A DNA stretch of 64,000 nt from Streptomyces sp. AC1-42W (GCF_003248355.1 NZ_QKWY01000002.1:3100001-3164000); one strand, 5' to 3'. Positions 33,634 through 43,093 are shown, counted from the stretch's first letter. Made by a program: numbers and translations. The notes: generated by a model from the letters alone, not told the origin.

Positions 33634-35595
33634 TCACCGGGGGCCGAACTCCAGGACCAGCTCCACCCCGGCCGTCAGCTCCACCGCCCAGGTGCACGGC
33701 GCGGCGCCCGCCCCCGTACGCACATCGATCCGCGCGTCCCGGTCCGGGCGCAGCACCGCCCGCGCGGAGCCGTCCGCCGACCAGCGCAGATCGGGCCCGG
33801 CACCGAACCGGGTCCGCACCCCGCGCAGTTCGCCACCCGGACAGGACGTGAGCGGCGCGGGCAGCAGCACCAGCCGGTGCGGGGTCGACTGGACCAGCGA
33901 CTCGATCACGGCGGCCGGCAGCGCGTGCGCCGCGTCCGCGTTGTACACATCGCGCCCCGGATAGTGGGCGCTCATCAGCGAGTCGTGGAAGAAGTCGCCC
34001 GCCAGCACCGACCGGACCGCCGCCGAGGCCCGCGCCCCGTCGCGCAGCCGGGCCGCGATCAGCGCGTGGTGCAGATGGCCGTGGGCCGAGTCGTTCTCCG
34101 CGCCCCGCAGTTCGAGCGCCCGGTGCGCGGCGGCGGCCAGCTCCGGCGTGTCGTACGGGTTGATCGCGTCCAGCGGCCACACCGGGTACAGGTGGCTCAG
34201 ATGACGGTGGTCGTACGTCTCCGCCAGGCCCGGCCACGCCCACTCGGCCAGCGCCCCGTCCTCGTTGACCCGGTAGTCCGCGAGCCGGTCCGCCAGCGCG
34301 AGGCGACGTGCCGAGGCCGGCTCGCCCGGTGCGCGGTCGGCGGACGCGGTCAGCGCGTGCCGGGCCGCCGCCAGGTCCATCGTCGCGTTCACCGTGCCCC
34401 AGCTCGCGTTGGCGGGCCGGTTCTCCGGCGAGTACGACGGCACCACGGCCACCCGCCCGTCCGGGCCCGTCCGGGTGAGGAAGTCCTCGTAGAACAGCGC
34501 GGTCTCGTGCAGCGCGGAGGTCAGCCGGGGGTCCTCCGTCCCCGTCGTCTCCGCGTGCTCGATCAGCGGCTCCAGGAGCCAGTCCGCCCCGGCCGTCCAC
34601 AGATGCAGCGGGTAGGCGCGCTGGTAGTGGCGGGTGTGCCCGGACTCGCCGTCCGTGTGCGACGGGGCCACGATCCCGCGCGCCCCGAACACCGCCCGCG
34701 CGTTGTCCCGCCAGTCCGCGAGCTGCCCGTACACCAGGGCGGCGTGCGCCTCGGACACCTCGGGCAGCGCGGCGACGGCGGCCGAGGCGATCTGCAGGTT
34801 GAGGTTGGCGTTGGTGGTGAACGCCCCCGACCAGGCGGTGTCCCAGTCGCCCGTCCACAGCCCGGTCAGCCGGGGCGGCAGCAGCAGGCTCCTGGCCCCC
34901 TCGACCCGGACGCCCTCGCCCGCCACCGACACCCGCCCGCCCTCCGCGCGGAGCACGGTCAGACCGGTGTACCCGAGGTCGCTGTCGGGGTAGCCGGCGC
35001 GCAGCGTCAGCCGGGCGCCGTCCGGGGTGAGGACGGTGCTGCGGCCGACGGCCAGCCGGGGCGGGGCGCCCGGCAGCGCGTGGTCCAGGGTGACGTCCAC
35101 GGCGAGCCCGGGCCCGGTGACGTGCTGCGCGATCACGCCGTCCGCGCGCGAGACGAAGACCCGGCTGCGCCAGGTCTCGCAGCCGGCCGTGATCTCCCCC
35201 GTGCCGAAGCGGACCGCGCGGCGGTAGCCGGACGCCGGATCGGCCACCGCGGGGGCGGCGTTGCCCGGCGCGGGCCGCAGCCGTGTCTGGAACGCCGGGT
35301 GGAAGGGCTGCACCCACACCAGCGGCCGGCCCGCGCCGAAACGCTCCGCCGCCGTGGTGTCCCCGGCCAGCAGGGCGCTCTGCAACCGGCCCAGCCGGTC
35401 CGCGAGTTCGGGCGGTCGGACGTGCTCGCTGCCGTTGGGCCGCACCAGCGTGTGGTGGTTGACGATCACCCGGTCGTCGGCCGGGTCCCCGTACACCATG
35501 GCGCCGTGCCGGCCGTTGCCCGCCAGGAAGGCGTCCTCCCAGCGGGCGGCCGGGCGCGGCTCCCAGGTGCCGTCGATGTCGGTGCGTACGGTCAC
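33634..35595 (-). CDS. GH95-family glycoside hydrolase (alpha-fucosidase type)
   Basis: The 653-residue protein has the GH95 pattern: an N-terminal beta domain (WEDAFLAGNGRHGAMVYGD), then an (alpha/alpha)6 barrel with FTTNANLNLQIAS, TAGADWLLEPLIEH and YDHRHLSHLYPVWPL. GH95 enzymes remove alpha-1,2-L-fucose or L-galactose, for example from xyloglucan side chains. There is no signal peptide, so it acts on imported oligosaccharides. The GTG at 35595 is divergent from the GH3 start with 43 bp between, so both share a promoter region. Confidence 0.85.
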   Translation of the reverse strand: MTVRTDIDGTWEPRPAARWEDAFLAGNGRHGAMVYGDPADDRVIVNHHTLVRPNGSEHVRPPELADRLGRLQSALLAGDTTAAERFGAGRPLVWVQPFHPAFQTRLRPAPGNAAPAVADPASGYRRAVRFGTGEITAGCETWRSRVFVSRADGVIAQHVTGPGLAVDVTLDHALPGAPPRLAVGRSTVLTPDGARLTLRAGYPDSDLGYTGLTVLRAEGGRVSVAGEGVRVEGARSLLLPPRLTGLWTGDWDTAWSGAFTTNANLNLQIASAAVAALPEVSEAHAALVYGQLADWRDNARAVFGARGIVAPSHTDGESGHTRHYQRAYPLHLWTAGADWLLEPLIEHAETTGTEDPRLTSALHETALFYEDFLTRTGPDGRVAVVPSYSPENRPANASWGTVNATMDLAAARHALTASADRAPGEPASARRLALADRLADYRVNEDGALAEWAWPGLAETYDHRHLSHLYPVWPLDAINPYDTPELAAAAHRALELRGAENDSAHGHLHHALIAARLRDGARASAAVRSVLAGDFFHDSLMSAHYPGRDVYNADAAHALPAAVIESLVQSTPHRLVLLPAPLTSCPGGELRGVRTRFGAGPDLRWSADGSARAVLRPDRDARIDVRTGAGAAPCTWAVELTAGVELVLEFGPR

Positions 35596-35638
35596 GGCTC
35601 GGTGCTCCGCAGCACGGCGACGCAAGAAGGACCCGCAC

Positions 35639-37732
35639 GTGACGGAACAACCGCAGCCCTTCCGCGACCTGCGGCTGCCCTTCGCCAAGCGCGTCGACGA
35701 TCTGCTCCAGCGGCTCACGCCGGACGAGCGCGTCGCGATGCTCCACCAGTTCGCCCCGGCCGTCGACAGGCTCGGCATCGGCGCCTTCCGCACCGGTCAG
35801 GAAGCCCTCCACGGCGTCGCCTGGATGGGACCGGCCACCGTCTTCCCGCAGGCCGTCGGCCTCGGCGCCACCTGGAACGACGAACTGGTGCGCCGCGTCG
35901 GAGAAGCCGTGGGCAACGAGGTCCGCGCCAAGCGCGCCCAGGACGACCGCGTCGGCCTCAACGTCTGGGCCCCCACCGTCAACCTGCTGCGCCACCCGCT
36001 GTGGGGGCGCGGCGAGGAGGGCTACTCCGAGGACGCCGGCCTCACCTCCGCCATCGCGGTCGCCTACACCCGCGGCCTGCGCGGCGACCACCCGCACTAC
36101 TGGCGCACCGCCCCGGTCCTCAAGCACTGGCTCGCCCACAACAACGAGACCGACCGCGACACCTCGTCCTCCTCGGTCCGCCCCAGGGTCCTGCACGAAT
36201 ACGACCTGCGGGCCTTCCGCGACGCCGTACGCGCGGGCGCGGCGGCCGGCGTGATGCCCGCCTACAACCTGGTCAACGGCCGCCCCAACCACGTCTCGCC
36301 GCTGCTGTCCCGGCAGCTGCGCACCTGGACCGAACAGCCCCTGGTCGTCTGCTCCGACGCCGGCGCGCCGACCAACCTGGTGGACTCCGAGCACTACTTC
36401 GACACCCACGAGGAGGCGACCGCCGCCGCCCTGCGCGCCGGCGTCGACAGCTTCACCGACCACGGCCAGGACCCCACCGTCATCACCGCCCGCGTCAAGG
36501 GCGCCCTGGAGCGCGGCCTGCTCGACGAGCACGACATCGACACCGCCGTCCGCCGCCTGCTCCACATGCGCTTCGCCCTCGGCGAGTTCGACCCCGGACT
36601 GGACCCGTACGCGGACACCACCGCCCTGGACACCGAGGAGCACCGGGCGCTCGCCCTGGAGGCCGCCGAACAGGCGGTCGTCCTCCTCAAGAACGACGGG
36701 CTCCTCCCGCTCGACCCGGCCGCCGGCCGGACCGTCGCCGTCGTCGGGCTCCTCGCGGACGCCTGCAAGCTCGACTGGTACAGCGGCACCCTGACGCACC
36801 GCTCCACCCCGCTCGACGGACTGCGCGCACGCTTCGGCGCCGACCGCGTCGTGCACGCCGAGGGCGCCGATCTGATCCGGATCAAGTGCGCGGACGGCTG
36901 GCTGCACATCCCCCCGGCCGGTCCGGACACCGCCGCCGCGCAGGGCGCCGAGGGCGCACTCGACCCGGCGCTGCTGGCGGGCCGCACCGACCTGCCCCCG
37001 CTGACCTGCGCCGACACCCCGTCCGAGCTGGCGCTCGTGGACTGGGGCGACGGCCTCATCACCCTGCGGGAGCCGGCGGGCCGCTATCTGTCCGTCGCCG
37101 AGGACGGCCGGGTACGCGCCTCCGCGGACGAACCGGGCGGCTGGGTCGTCCAGGAGACCTTCCGCCGGGAAGCGGTGCAAGGTCATGCCGGCGGTCACCG
37201 CCTTCTGCACATCGGAACGGGTGGGTATGTCTCAGTCGCCGCCGACGGCGTAAAGGTTGCCGCCCCGGACGGAGACGATCCGGCCGCCGCCGGAACCGTC
37301 TTCGAGATCGAGGTGACCGAGCGCGGCGAGGACGCCGTCGCCCGCGCCGCCGCCGCGGCCGACACCGTGATCGTGGTCGCCGGGAACGACCCGCACATCA
37401 ACGGCCGCGAGACCGAGGACCGCACCACCCTGGACCTGCCCGCCCAGCAGGAACGCCTCTGGCGCGCCGCCCACGCCGCCAACCCGCGCACCGTCCTGGC
37501 GGTCACCTCCGCCTACCCCTACGCGCTGCCCGACGCCGCCGCCACCCTGCCCGCCCTGCTGTGGACCGCCCACGGCGGCCAGGCGGCGGGTACCGCCCTC
37601 GCCCGCGTCCTCGCCGGCGACGTCTCCCCTGCCGGCCGGCTCCCGCAGACCTGGTACGCCTCCGACGCGGAACTCCCCGGCCTCCTCGACTACGACATCA
37701 TCGGCTCCCGTCAGACCTACCTCTACCTCTGA
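35639..37732 (+). pseudogene. GH3-family glycoside hydrolase, 3' end cut off at the IS200/IS605 element
   Basis: 697 residues remain. The N-terminal barrel includes the nucleophile Asp in LVVCSDAGAPTN. The second domain includes INGRETEDRTTLDLP, which carries the probable acid/base. A carbohydrate-binding-like insert lies near residues 415-555. The frame ends at DYDIIGSRQTYLYL-stop. Family members normally continue with FDG..PLYPFGHGLSY and a fibronectin-III domain, so the end is lost exactly at the IS left end. The enzyme type is beta-glucosidase/beta-xylosidase. Whether the shortened protein works is unknown. The GTG at 35639 follows AGAAGGA. Confidence 0.8.
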
Positions 37733-37744
37733 TCTTGGCCAGTG

Positions 37745-37764
37745 CTCCGCCCTTCAGGGCGGGG
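37745..37764. repeat. Left-end hairpin of the IS200/IS605 element
   Basis: A stem CCGCCC/GGGCGG with loop TTCA is extended by a G-U and a C-G pair. HUH transposases of this family bind such subterminal hairpins in single-stranded DNA. Confidence 0.7.
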
Positions 37765-37830
37765 GTGAAGGCCATCCTTGGCGCGGAGGCGCGCAGCGCC
37801 GGAGTTCGCTGCGAGCCTCCGGGGCAACGG

Positions 37831-38259
37831 TCAGACGGGCCGCTTCTGGTTCTCGATGTACTGCTTGACCGCGGTCAGCGGTGCGCCGCCGCAGGAGCCT
37901 GCGAAGTAGGAGCCGGACCAGAAGTGTCCGCCCCACAGATATCGGCGCACGTGGCTGTCGTACTCCTTGCGCAGCAGCCGGGCCGAGACTCCCTTGAGGC
38001 TGTTGACCAGCTTGGAGAGCTGGACCTTTGGCGGGTAGTGCACCAGGAGATGCACGTGGTCGTCCTCGCCGTTGAACTGTTTCAGCTCGGCCTCGAAGTA
38101 GCTGCACACCTCCCGCATGATCTCTTCGCACCGCGTCAGCATGGCGTCGGTCATGGCCTTGCGTCGGTACTTCGTTACGAAAACCAAGTGGACGTGCAAG
38201 TTGTAGACGACGTGACGTCCTGTGCGTACATCGGGATTGGGGTTCCATCGTGGTGACAT
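37831..38259 (-). CDS. tnpA: TnpA, HUH (Y1) transposase of IS200/IS605 type
   Basis: The 142-residue protein has the HUH motif H68-V-H70 in GEDDHVHLLVHYP and the catalytic Tyr134 in VKQYIENQKRP. The length is normal and no frame break is visible. It excises and inserts the element as single-stranded circles at replication forks. Its stop lies 67 bp from the left-end hairpin. Its start is 24 bp from tnpB on the other strand. Confidence 0.93.
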   Translation of the reverse strand: MSPRWNPNPDVRTGRHVVYNLHVHLVFVTKYRRKAMTDAMLTRCEEIMREVCSYFEAELKQFNGEDDHVHLLVHYPPKVQLSKLVNSLKGVSARLLRKEYDSHVRRYLWGGHFWSGSYFAGSCGGAPLTAVKQYIENQKRPV

Positions 38260-38282
38260 AAACCTATGCTAGGGTGAAGATC

Positions 38283-39680
38283 ATGGGTCAGGAAATCGCG
38301 TACGAGAAGCGGCAGTTCGGGCACCGCGCCCGACTGGCGCTCACTCCTGCGCAAGTCCGGCTCATGGACGACCAGGGCCACGCGGCGCGTACGACGTGGA
38401 ACCTGCTGCACGACTTCTGGACGATGACGCCGAAGTACCGCCGCGACTTGAAGGCTGCGGACGAGGCGATCCGGCAGGCCCGCAAAGAGATCGACTGGCT
38501 CGGTGTGCTGCCCGCACAGGCGGCACAGGCCGTCCTCAAGACGTATTTCCAGGCATGGAAGAACTGCTGGGAAGGACGGGCGGACGAGCCGAACTTCAAG
38601 GCCCGCATCCGCACTCCGCTGACGGTGGACGTGCCGCAGGGCCGGGATCTGAACATCGTTCGGATCAACCGCCGCTGGGGCGAGGCCCAGATCCCGAAGA
38701 TCGGACGGGTCCGGTTCCGCTGGACCCGCGACCTTCCCATCGGCAAGCGGGCCGACACCGACAACCGGATCACCGGGGCACGGCTGGTCAAGGACTCGCT
38801 CGGCTGGCACATCGCCTTCCGCGTCCAGACCCGAGAGGCCGTCCCGGCCCCGCACACCGGTCCCGAGATCGGCATCGACTTCGGCGTGAACCTCCCCCTC
38901 GCCCTATCGGACGGCAACCACCAGGACCACAGCCACGCGCCGCGCCTTCCCGACGGCACCGCCGACCGGGACAAGTGGCTCACCGAGAAGGAAAAAACCG
39001 TGCTGCTCCGCCTTGAGCAGCACGCCGCACGTCTCAAGCAGCACCGCAAGCGCGGAGAGAAGTTCTCAGGCCGCCTGCGCGCTGTGTACCGCCGGATCGG
39101 CAGACTCCGAGCAACAGCCACGCGACGAGCAACCGACTGGCAGCACCAGACCACCACCATGCTCGCCCGCACGTATGGCGTGATCGTGGTGGAAGACCTG
39201 CACATCACGAACATGACCAAGAGCGCCAAGGGCACCATCGAGGAGCCGGGCAGGAACGTCGCGGCCAAGGCCGGACTGAACCGCTCCATAGCCCAAGAGG
39301 CATGGGGCCGGACCATGACCATGCTCGGGTACAAGACCGCCCGAAACGGGGGCACCCTGGTCAAGGTCCCGGCCCCGTACACCTCCCAGCGCTGCCACGC
39401 CTGCGGGCTCGTCACACCCGGCAGCCGCGAGGACCAGGCCACGTTCGTGTGCAAGAACAGCATGTGCGGATGGACCGGCAACGCCGACGAGAACGCGGCC
39501 CGGAACATCCTGCACCTGTACCGGATCGGCCACACCGTGGTCATCCCGGCTGCCGGGAGGGCAGTCGTCAGGCGGCGTAAGCCGTCCAACCCACCGGCGC
39601 AAGCCAGGCGGGAATCTCCCTCGTTCACGACTCCGTTGGGGAATGCAGAAACGGGGCTGGTGGTCAGGCTGTCAGGGTGA
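38283..39680 (+). CDS. tnpB: TnpB, RNA-guided endonuclease of IS605 type; last 17 codons from a later insertion
   Basis: The 465-residue protein has the split RuvC site: Asp199 in IGIDFGVN, Glu304 in VVEDLHI, Asp402 in GNADENAARNIL. Before the last lies a four-cysteine zinc finger (RCHACG and CKNSMCGW). TnpB nucleases are the ancestors of Cas12 and use a guide RNA made from the right end. After SPSFT the frame runs into the IS1182-family element and stops at 39680. The native end was SPSFTRE-stop at 41423. The catalytic core is intact, but the guide RNA template is split. Confidence 0.92.
   Translation: MGQEIAYEKRQFGHRARLALTPAQVRLMDDQGHAARTTWNLLHDFWTMTPKYRRDLKAADEAIRQARKEIDWLGVLPAQAAQAVLKTYFQAWKNCWEGRADEPNFKARIRTPLTVDVPQGRDLNIVRINRRWGEAQIPKIGRVRFRWTRDLPIGKRADTDNRITGARLVKDSLGWHIAFRVQTREAVPAPHTGPEIGIDFGVNLPLALSDGNHQDHSHAPRLPDGTADRDKWLTEKEKTVLLRLEQHAARLKQHRKRGEKFSGRLRAVYRRIGRLRATATRRATDWQHQTTTMLARTYGVIVVEDLHITNMTKSAKGTIEEPGRNVAAKAGLNRSIAQEAWGRTMTMLGYKTARNGGTLVKVPAPYTSQRCHACGLVTPGSREDQATFVCKNSMCGWTGNADENAARNILHLYRIGHTVVIPAAGRAVVRRRKPSNPPAQARRESPSFTTPLGNAETGLVVRLSG
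39623..39628 (+). repeat. Target-site duplication GTTCAC, left copy
   Basis: GTTCAC occurs here and at 41408-41413, immediately outside the two inverted repeats of the IS1182-family element. It is the loop of the IS605 right-end hairpin. Confidence 0.9.
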
Positions 39681-41407
39681 GTGCGGCGAGGTGGGAGGTG
39701 CGTGTTGGGCCGAGGGGGGTGCCGTTCAGCCAGGCGTCGAGTCGGATGATGTTGATGGCGGTGGCTGCGAGGACGTTGCCGAGGTGGGTCTTGCGTTGCC
39801 CGGTGTAGCGGGTGTGGCGGATGCCGGTGCGGCGGACGGCTTGCGAGATCGTGCCCTCGACACCGGCCCGGATGTCGTACCGCTTCTTCCACTCCTCGGT
39901 TCGCTGTTCCCGGCGGCGCTGGTCGAGAACCTGCTGCTGCTCGCGGGGCAGCAGGGTGAGGCTTCGGCCCCACTTGCCGTTCGACGCCCTGGTGCACTTG
40001 TCCCGCACCGGACAGGCCGCGCAGTCCTGAGCGGTGAAGTGCACCCGCGAGACGGGTGTGCCGCTGCTCTTGCGCTGATCGGACCAGCTGGCACTGACCT
40101 TGCCCTGGGGGCAGACGGCCGTCTTGGCGTTCCAGTCGATGGTGAACGCGCTCTGTGTGAAGTGCTCGCCGTCATGGTTCTCGTGGCAGGTGTCCAGGCC
40201 GACCGGCCCCACCAGCTCGATCCCGTACTGGTCCCGGGCGGTGACGATGTGCGCGGCGGTGACATAGCCGGCGTCCACGTCGTGTTCGTCGGGAAGCAAC
40301 TCCCGTTGTCCCAGGCCCTGGTGGACGGCCTCGGTGATCTCGGTGTCGGCGACGGTGGCGTCCGTGGTGCAGACATGGGTGATCAGGTGCGGGGCGTCGG
40401 GTTCGCAGGTCTCGCTCAGGTGGGTCTTGTAGCCGCACCAGCCCGATCCCCGCTTCACGCCGTAGCGGGCGTCGGGGTCGTAGGGCGAGGAGAGCCGACG
40501 TCTGGCCGGCGGGAGGTCCTTGCCCTCCCGCCAGTGCACCCCCTCGCTGTCGCGGTGGTACTGCTCGACCCAGGCCCGGCGCAGGACCTGGACGGCCGGG
40601 ATCTGCCGCAGCCAGGAGGGGGCCCCGGGGGCATGGACGGCCTCAAGGACGGTGAAGCCGTCCCGGCCGACCTGCTCGGCCCACTGCGCGCGGACGTTCT
40701 CGCCCTTGGGGAACCGGTAGGAGTCGACCCGGGCGCCGTAGCGCTTGACCCAGTCGGCGGTGACCAACCCGCTCAGCCAGTCCGGGGCAGCCACGGCCAG
40801 CGCCTCCAGCGCGGCGCGCAGGGTCTCGCCGACGAACTCCATCCGGTTCAGTGTCCGCACCGCCGCCAGCACATGGGTGGAGTCGGTGCGCTGACGGCCC
40901 CCCGACCGCAGCAGCCCAAGCGCGGAGATCCGCTCCAGGACCAGGTCCAGGGCTTTCTCCTCCAGGCCGTGCTCGATCAGTCGGACGCGGAAGTCGCTCA
41001 GGACAGAGAAGTCGAACCCGGGGTCGTCCAGTTCCAGGCCGAGGAGGAACTTCCAGTCCATACGGGCCCGCACCTGGTCAGCGGCCTGCCGGTCGGTGAG
41101 CCCTTCTGCGTACTGCAGGACCGAGACCAGCGCCAGCGCGCCGGGCGAGACCGCCGGACGCCCCCGCTTCGCGAACGCCTCCGCGAAGGACCCGTCCTCG
41201 AACAGCGAGCCGAGAGCCTCGCGCACCCGCACCGCAAGCGTGCCCTTCGGGAACGCCGCCCGCACCACCCGAGCGGTCAGCTCCGGCACCCCACGGTCAT
41301 CCCGGGACTCCAACGACACCCAGCCCACCCCTCGCTCCAACGAACAGAACGATCATGCCAACCACAACGAGTCGACGACGCCAGTTTCTGCATTCCCCAA
41401 CGGAGTC
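39629..41407 (-). mobile_element. IS1182-family insertion sequence, 1,779 bp, complete
   Basis: Perfect 24-bp terminal inverted repeats (GACTCCGTTGGGGAATGCAG then AAAC at 39629-39652; complement at 41384-41407) flank one transposase gene. Direct repeats GTTCAC lie outside. The insertion is in the six-base loop of a palindrome, the right-end hairpin of the IS200/IS605 element. The perfect ends and intact gene point to a recent insertion. Confidence 0.92.
39664..41340 (-). CDS. IS1182-family transposase
   Basis: The 558-residue DDE transposase has the IS1182 layout: N-terminal DUF772-like region (RGRPAVSPGALALVSVLQYAEGLTDRQAADQV), first Asp in RQRTDSTHVLAAVR, second Asp in DVDAGYVTAAHIV, a cysteine cluster (CAACPVRDKCTR), and Glu in IRAGVEGTISQAVRR, then HLGNVLAATAINIIR. 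It fills nearly the whole element and its frame is intact. Confidence 0.92.
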   Translation of the reverse strand: MERGVGWVSLESRDDRGVPELTARVVRAAFPKGTLAVRVREALGSLFEDGSFAEAFAKRGRPAVSPGALALVSVLQYAEGLTDRQAADQVRARMDWKFLLGLELDDPGFDFSVLSDFRVRLIEHGLEEKALDLVLERISALGLLRSGGRQRTDSTHVLAAVRTLNRMEFVGETLRAALEALAVAAPDWLSGLVTADWVKRYGARVDSYRFPKGENVRAQWAEQVGRDGFTVLEAVHAPGAPSWLRQIPAVQVLRRAWVEQYHRDSEGVHWREGKDLPPARRRLSSPYDPDARYGVKRGSGWCGYKTHLSETCEPDAPHLITHVCTTDATVADTEITEAVHQGLGQRELLPDEHDVDAGYVTAAHIVTARDQYGIELVGPVGLDTCHENHDGEHFTQSAFTIDWNAKTAVCPQGKVSASWSDQRKSSGTPVSRVHFTAQDCAACPVRDKCTRASNGKWGRSLTLLPREQQQVLDQRRREQRTEEWKKRYDIRAGVEGTISQAVRRTGIRHTRYTGQRKTHLGNVLAATAINIIRLDAWLNGTPLGPTRTSHLAALTLTA

Positions 41408-41413
41408 GTTCAC
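41408..41413 (+). repeat. Target-site duplication GTTCAC, right copy
   Basis: This is the right copy of the six-base duplication, followed by GAGGGAG (41414-41420), the other arm of the interrupted hairpin. Confidence 0.9.
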
Positions 41414-41430
41414 GAGGGAGTGAGCTTCAA

Positions 41431-42381
41431 AACCGCACGGTCTTCGAACTCCTGGAGAAGGAACGCGGCCACGGCGAGGCCGTCCTGTTCGCCCGCTCCG
41501 CCACGGCCGGCGGCCAGCAGTTCCCCGTCCACTGGGGCGGCGACTGCTTCGCCTCCTTCACCGCCATGGCCGAATCGCTGCGCGGCGGCCTGTCCCTGAG
41601 CCTGTCCGGCTTCGGGTTCTGGAGCCATGACATCGGCGGCTTCGAGGGCACCCCCGACCCGGCCGTCTTCAAGCGCTGGCTCGCCTTCGGACTGCTCTCC
41701 TCGCACAGCAGGCTGCACGGCAACGTGTCCTACCGGGTGCCGTGGGAGTTCGGCGAGGAAGCGGTGGACGTCGCCCGCACGTTCACCCTCCTCAAGCACC
41801 GCCTCATGCCCTACCTGTACGGGGCCGCCGTCGAGGCCCACCGCACCGGCGTCCCGGTCATGCGCCCCATGCTCCTCGAATTCCCCGGCGACCCGGCCAC
41901 CCGCACCCTGGACCGGCAGTACATGCTCGGCCCGGACCTGCTGGTCGCCCCGGTCTTCAGCGAGGACGGCGAGGTCGAGTACTACGTCCCCGAAGGCAGC
42001 TGGACCCACCTGCTGACCGGCGAGACCGTCACCGGCCCCGCCTGGCGCCACGAGACCCACGGCTTCGACAGCCTCCCGGTCCTGGTCCGCCCCGGCGCGG
42101 TCCTGCCCTGGGGCGCCGACGACCAGCGCCCCGACGCCGACTGGCTCGACGGGCTCACGCTGCGCGTCTTCGGCGACGGCGCCGGCGCGGCCGGCGCTAC
42201 CGTCACCGTGCCCGACCTGACGGGCGCCACCGCCGCCACCTTCCGGGTGACCCGCGACGGGGACACCCTGACCGTCGCCTCCGAGCGCATCGACCGCCCG
42301 TACCGCGTGGTCGCCGAGGCGACGGGCGCCACGGGCGAGGGCACGGGAACGGTGTCGGTGCCGCTGGGCCGACCCGCGTAG
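41431..42381 (+). pseudogene. GH31-family alpha-xylosidase, 5' half missing
   Basis: 316 codons remain, starting NRTVFELLEKE directly at the IS right end. They contain ARSATAGGQQFPVHWGGDC, whose Asp is the acid/base of YicI-type alpha-xylosidases, then FGFWSHDIGGFEGTP and the C-terminal beta domains. The N-terminal half with the nucleophile (the KTDFGE region) is absent, so no activity is expected. YicI-type GH31 removes alpha-xylose from xyloglucan fragments. Open sequence further upstream in this frame is antisense IS DNA. Confidence 0.85.
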
Positions 42382-42385
42382 ACCG

Positions 42386-42421
42386 GCGGGGCGGCGGGGA
42401 GGGGGTCCCCGGCCGCCCCGC
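42386..42421 (+). terminator. Strong hairpin after the GH31 fragment
   Basis: An outer 10-bp stem (GCGGGGCGGC/GCCGCCCCGC) and an inner 5-bp stem (GGGGA/TCCCC) stack around a GGGGG loop with one bulged G. It lies five bases past the GH31 stop. Confidence 0.75.
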
Positions 42422-42492
42422 TCCTCCCCGCAGGGTTTGGCCCGACCTCCCGGACGGGCGCATGATGGCCGTCACCGGACGAGGAGGCGACC

Positions 42493-43062
42493 ATGGTGCG
42501 CGCGGGCCTGACCGCGGAACGTCTGACCAGGGCGGGCGCCGAACTGGCCGACGAGGTCGGCTTCGAACGGGTGACCGTCTCGGCGCTCGCCCGGCGGTTC
42601 GACGTCACGGTGGCGAGCCTCTACTCGCACCTGAAGAACTCCCGGGACCTGCGGACCAGGATCGCCCTGCTCGCCCTGGAGGAACTGGCCGACCGGTGCG
42701 CCGCCGCCCTCGCGGGCCGGGCCGGCAAGGACGCCCTGCGCGCCTTCGCCGACGTGTACCGGGACTACGCCCGCGAGCACCCCGGCCGCTACGCCGCGGC
42801 CCAGATCGAACTCGACCCGGAGGCGGCGGCCGCGAGCGCCGGCGGCCGGCACGCCCTCATGACCCGCGCCATCCTGCGCGGCTACCACCTGAGGGAACCG
42901 GACGAGACCCACGCCGTGCGGCTCCTGGGCAGCGTCTTCCACGGCTTCGTCAGCCTGGAGGCGCGGGGCGGGTTCAGTCACAGCGCCCCCGACTCGCAGG
43001 AGTCCTGGACCCGCTCCCTGGACGCCCTGGACGCCCTCCTGCGGAACTGGCCCGCCCCCTGA
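42493..43062 (+). CDS. TetR-family regulator with WHG-type C-terminal domain
   Basis: The 189-residue protein has the TetR helix-turn-helix at about residues 8-54 (LTRAGAELADEVGFERVTVS; LARRFDVTVASLYSHLKN) and a C-terminal domain with VFHGFVSLEARGGF, the WHG signature. The ligand is unknown. A 19-bp hairpin follows. Confidence 0.88.
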   Translation: MVRAGLTAERLTRAGAELADEVGFERVTVSALARRFDVTVASLYSHLKNSRDLRTRIALLALEELADRCAAALAGRAGKDALRAFADVYRDYAREHPGRYAAAQIELDPEAAAASAGGRHALMTRAILRGYHLREPDETHAVRLLGSVFHGFVSLEARGGFSHSAPDSQESWTRSLDALDALLRNWPAP

Positions 43063-43093
43063 CCCCGCGCGGTTCGCGGAGCGCCCCCGCAAC

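Larger units (their letters stand above)
37733..41430 (+). mobile_element. IS200/IS605-family element, interrupted by an IS1182-family element
   Basis: Divergent tnpA (minus) and tnpB (plus) genes lie between a left-end hairpin (37745-37764) and a right-end hairpin. The right hairpin stem CTCCCTC/GAGGGAG is now split (39616-39622 and 41414-41420) by an IS1182-family insertion in its loop. Removing that insertion restores CTCCCTC-GTTCAC-GAGGGAG followed by TGA, the original tnpB stop. Exact outer ends are estimates: the left end abuts the GH3 fragment, the right end abuts the GH31 fragment at about 41430. Confidence 0.8.

Noticed and set aside
32543..37210. Very long open frame of 1,555 codons on the minus strand, and a 1,459-codon frame on the plus strand at 33877-38256
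   Set aside because: They are antisense or out-of-frame shadows of the LacI, GH95 and GH3 genes. In very GC-rich DNA stop codons are rare; the products are Arg/Gly/Ala-rich without domains.
39643..42381. Open frame joining IS1182-family DNA to the GH31 fragment, which could look like a 912-residue protein
   Set aside because: Upstream of 41431 it is antisense to the transposase and has no protein similarity; only the GH31 part is real.
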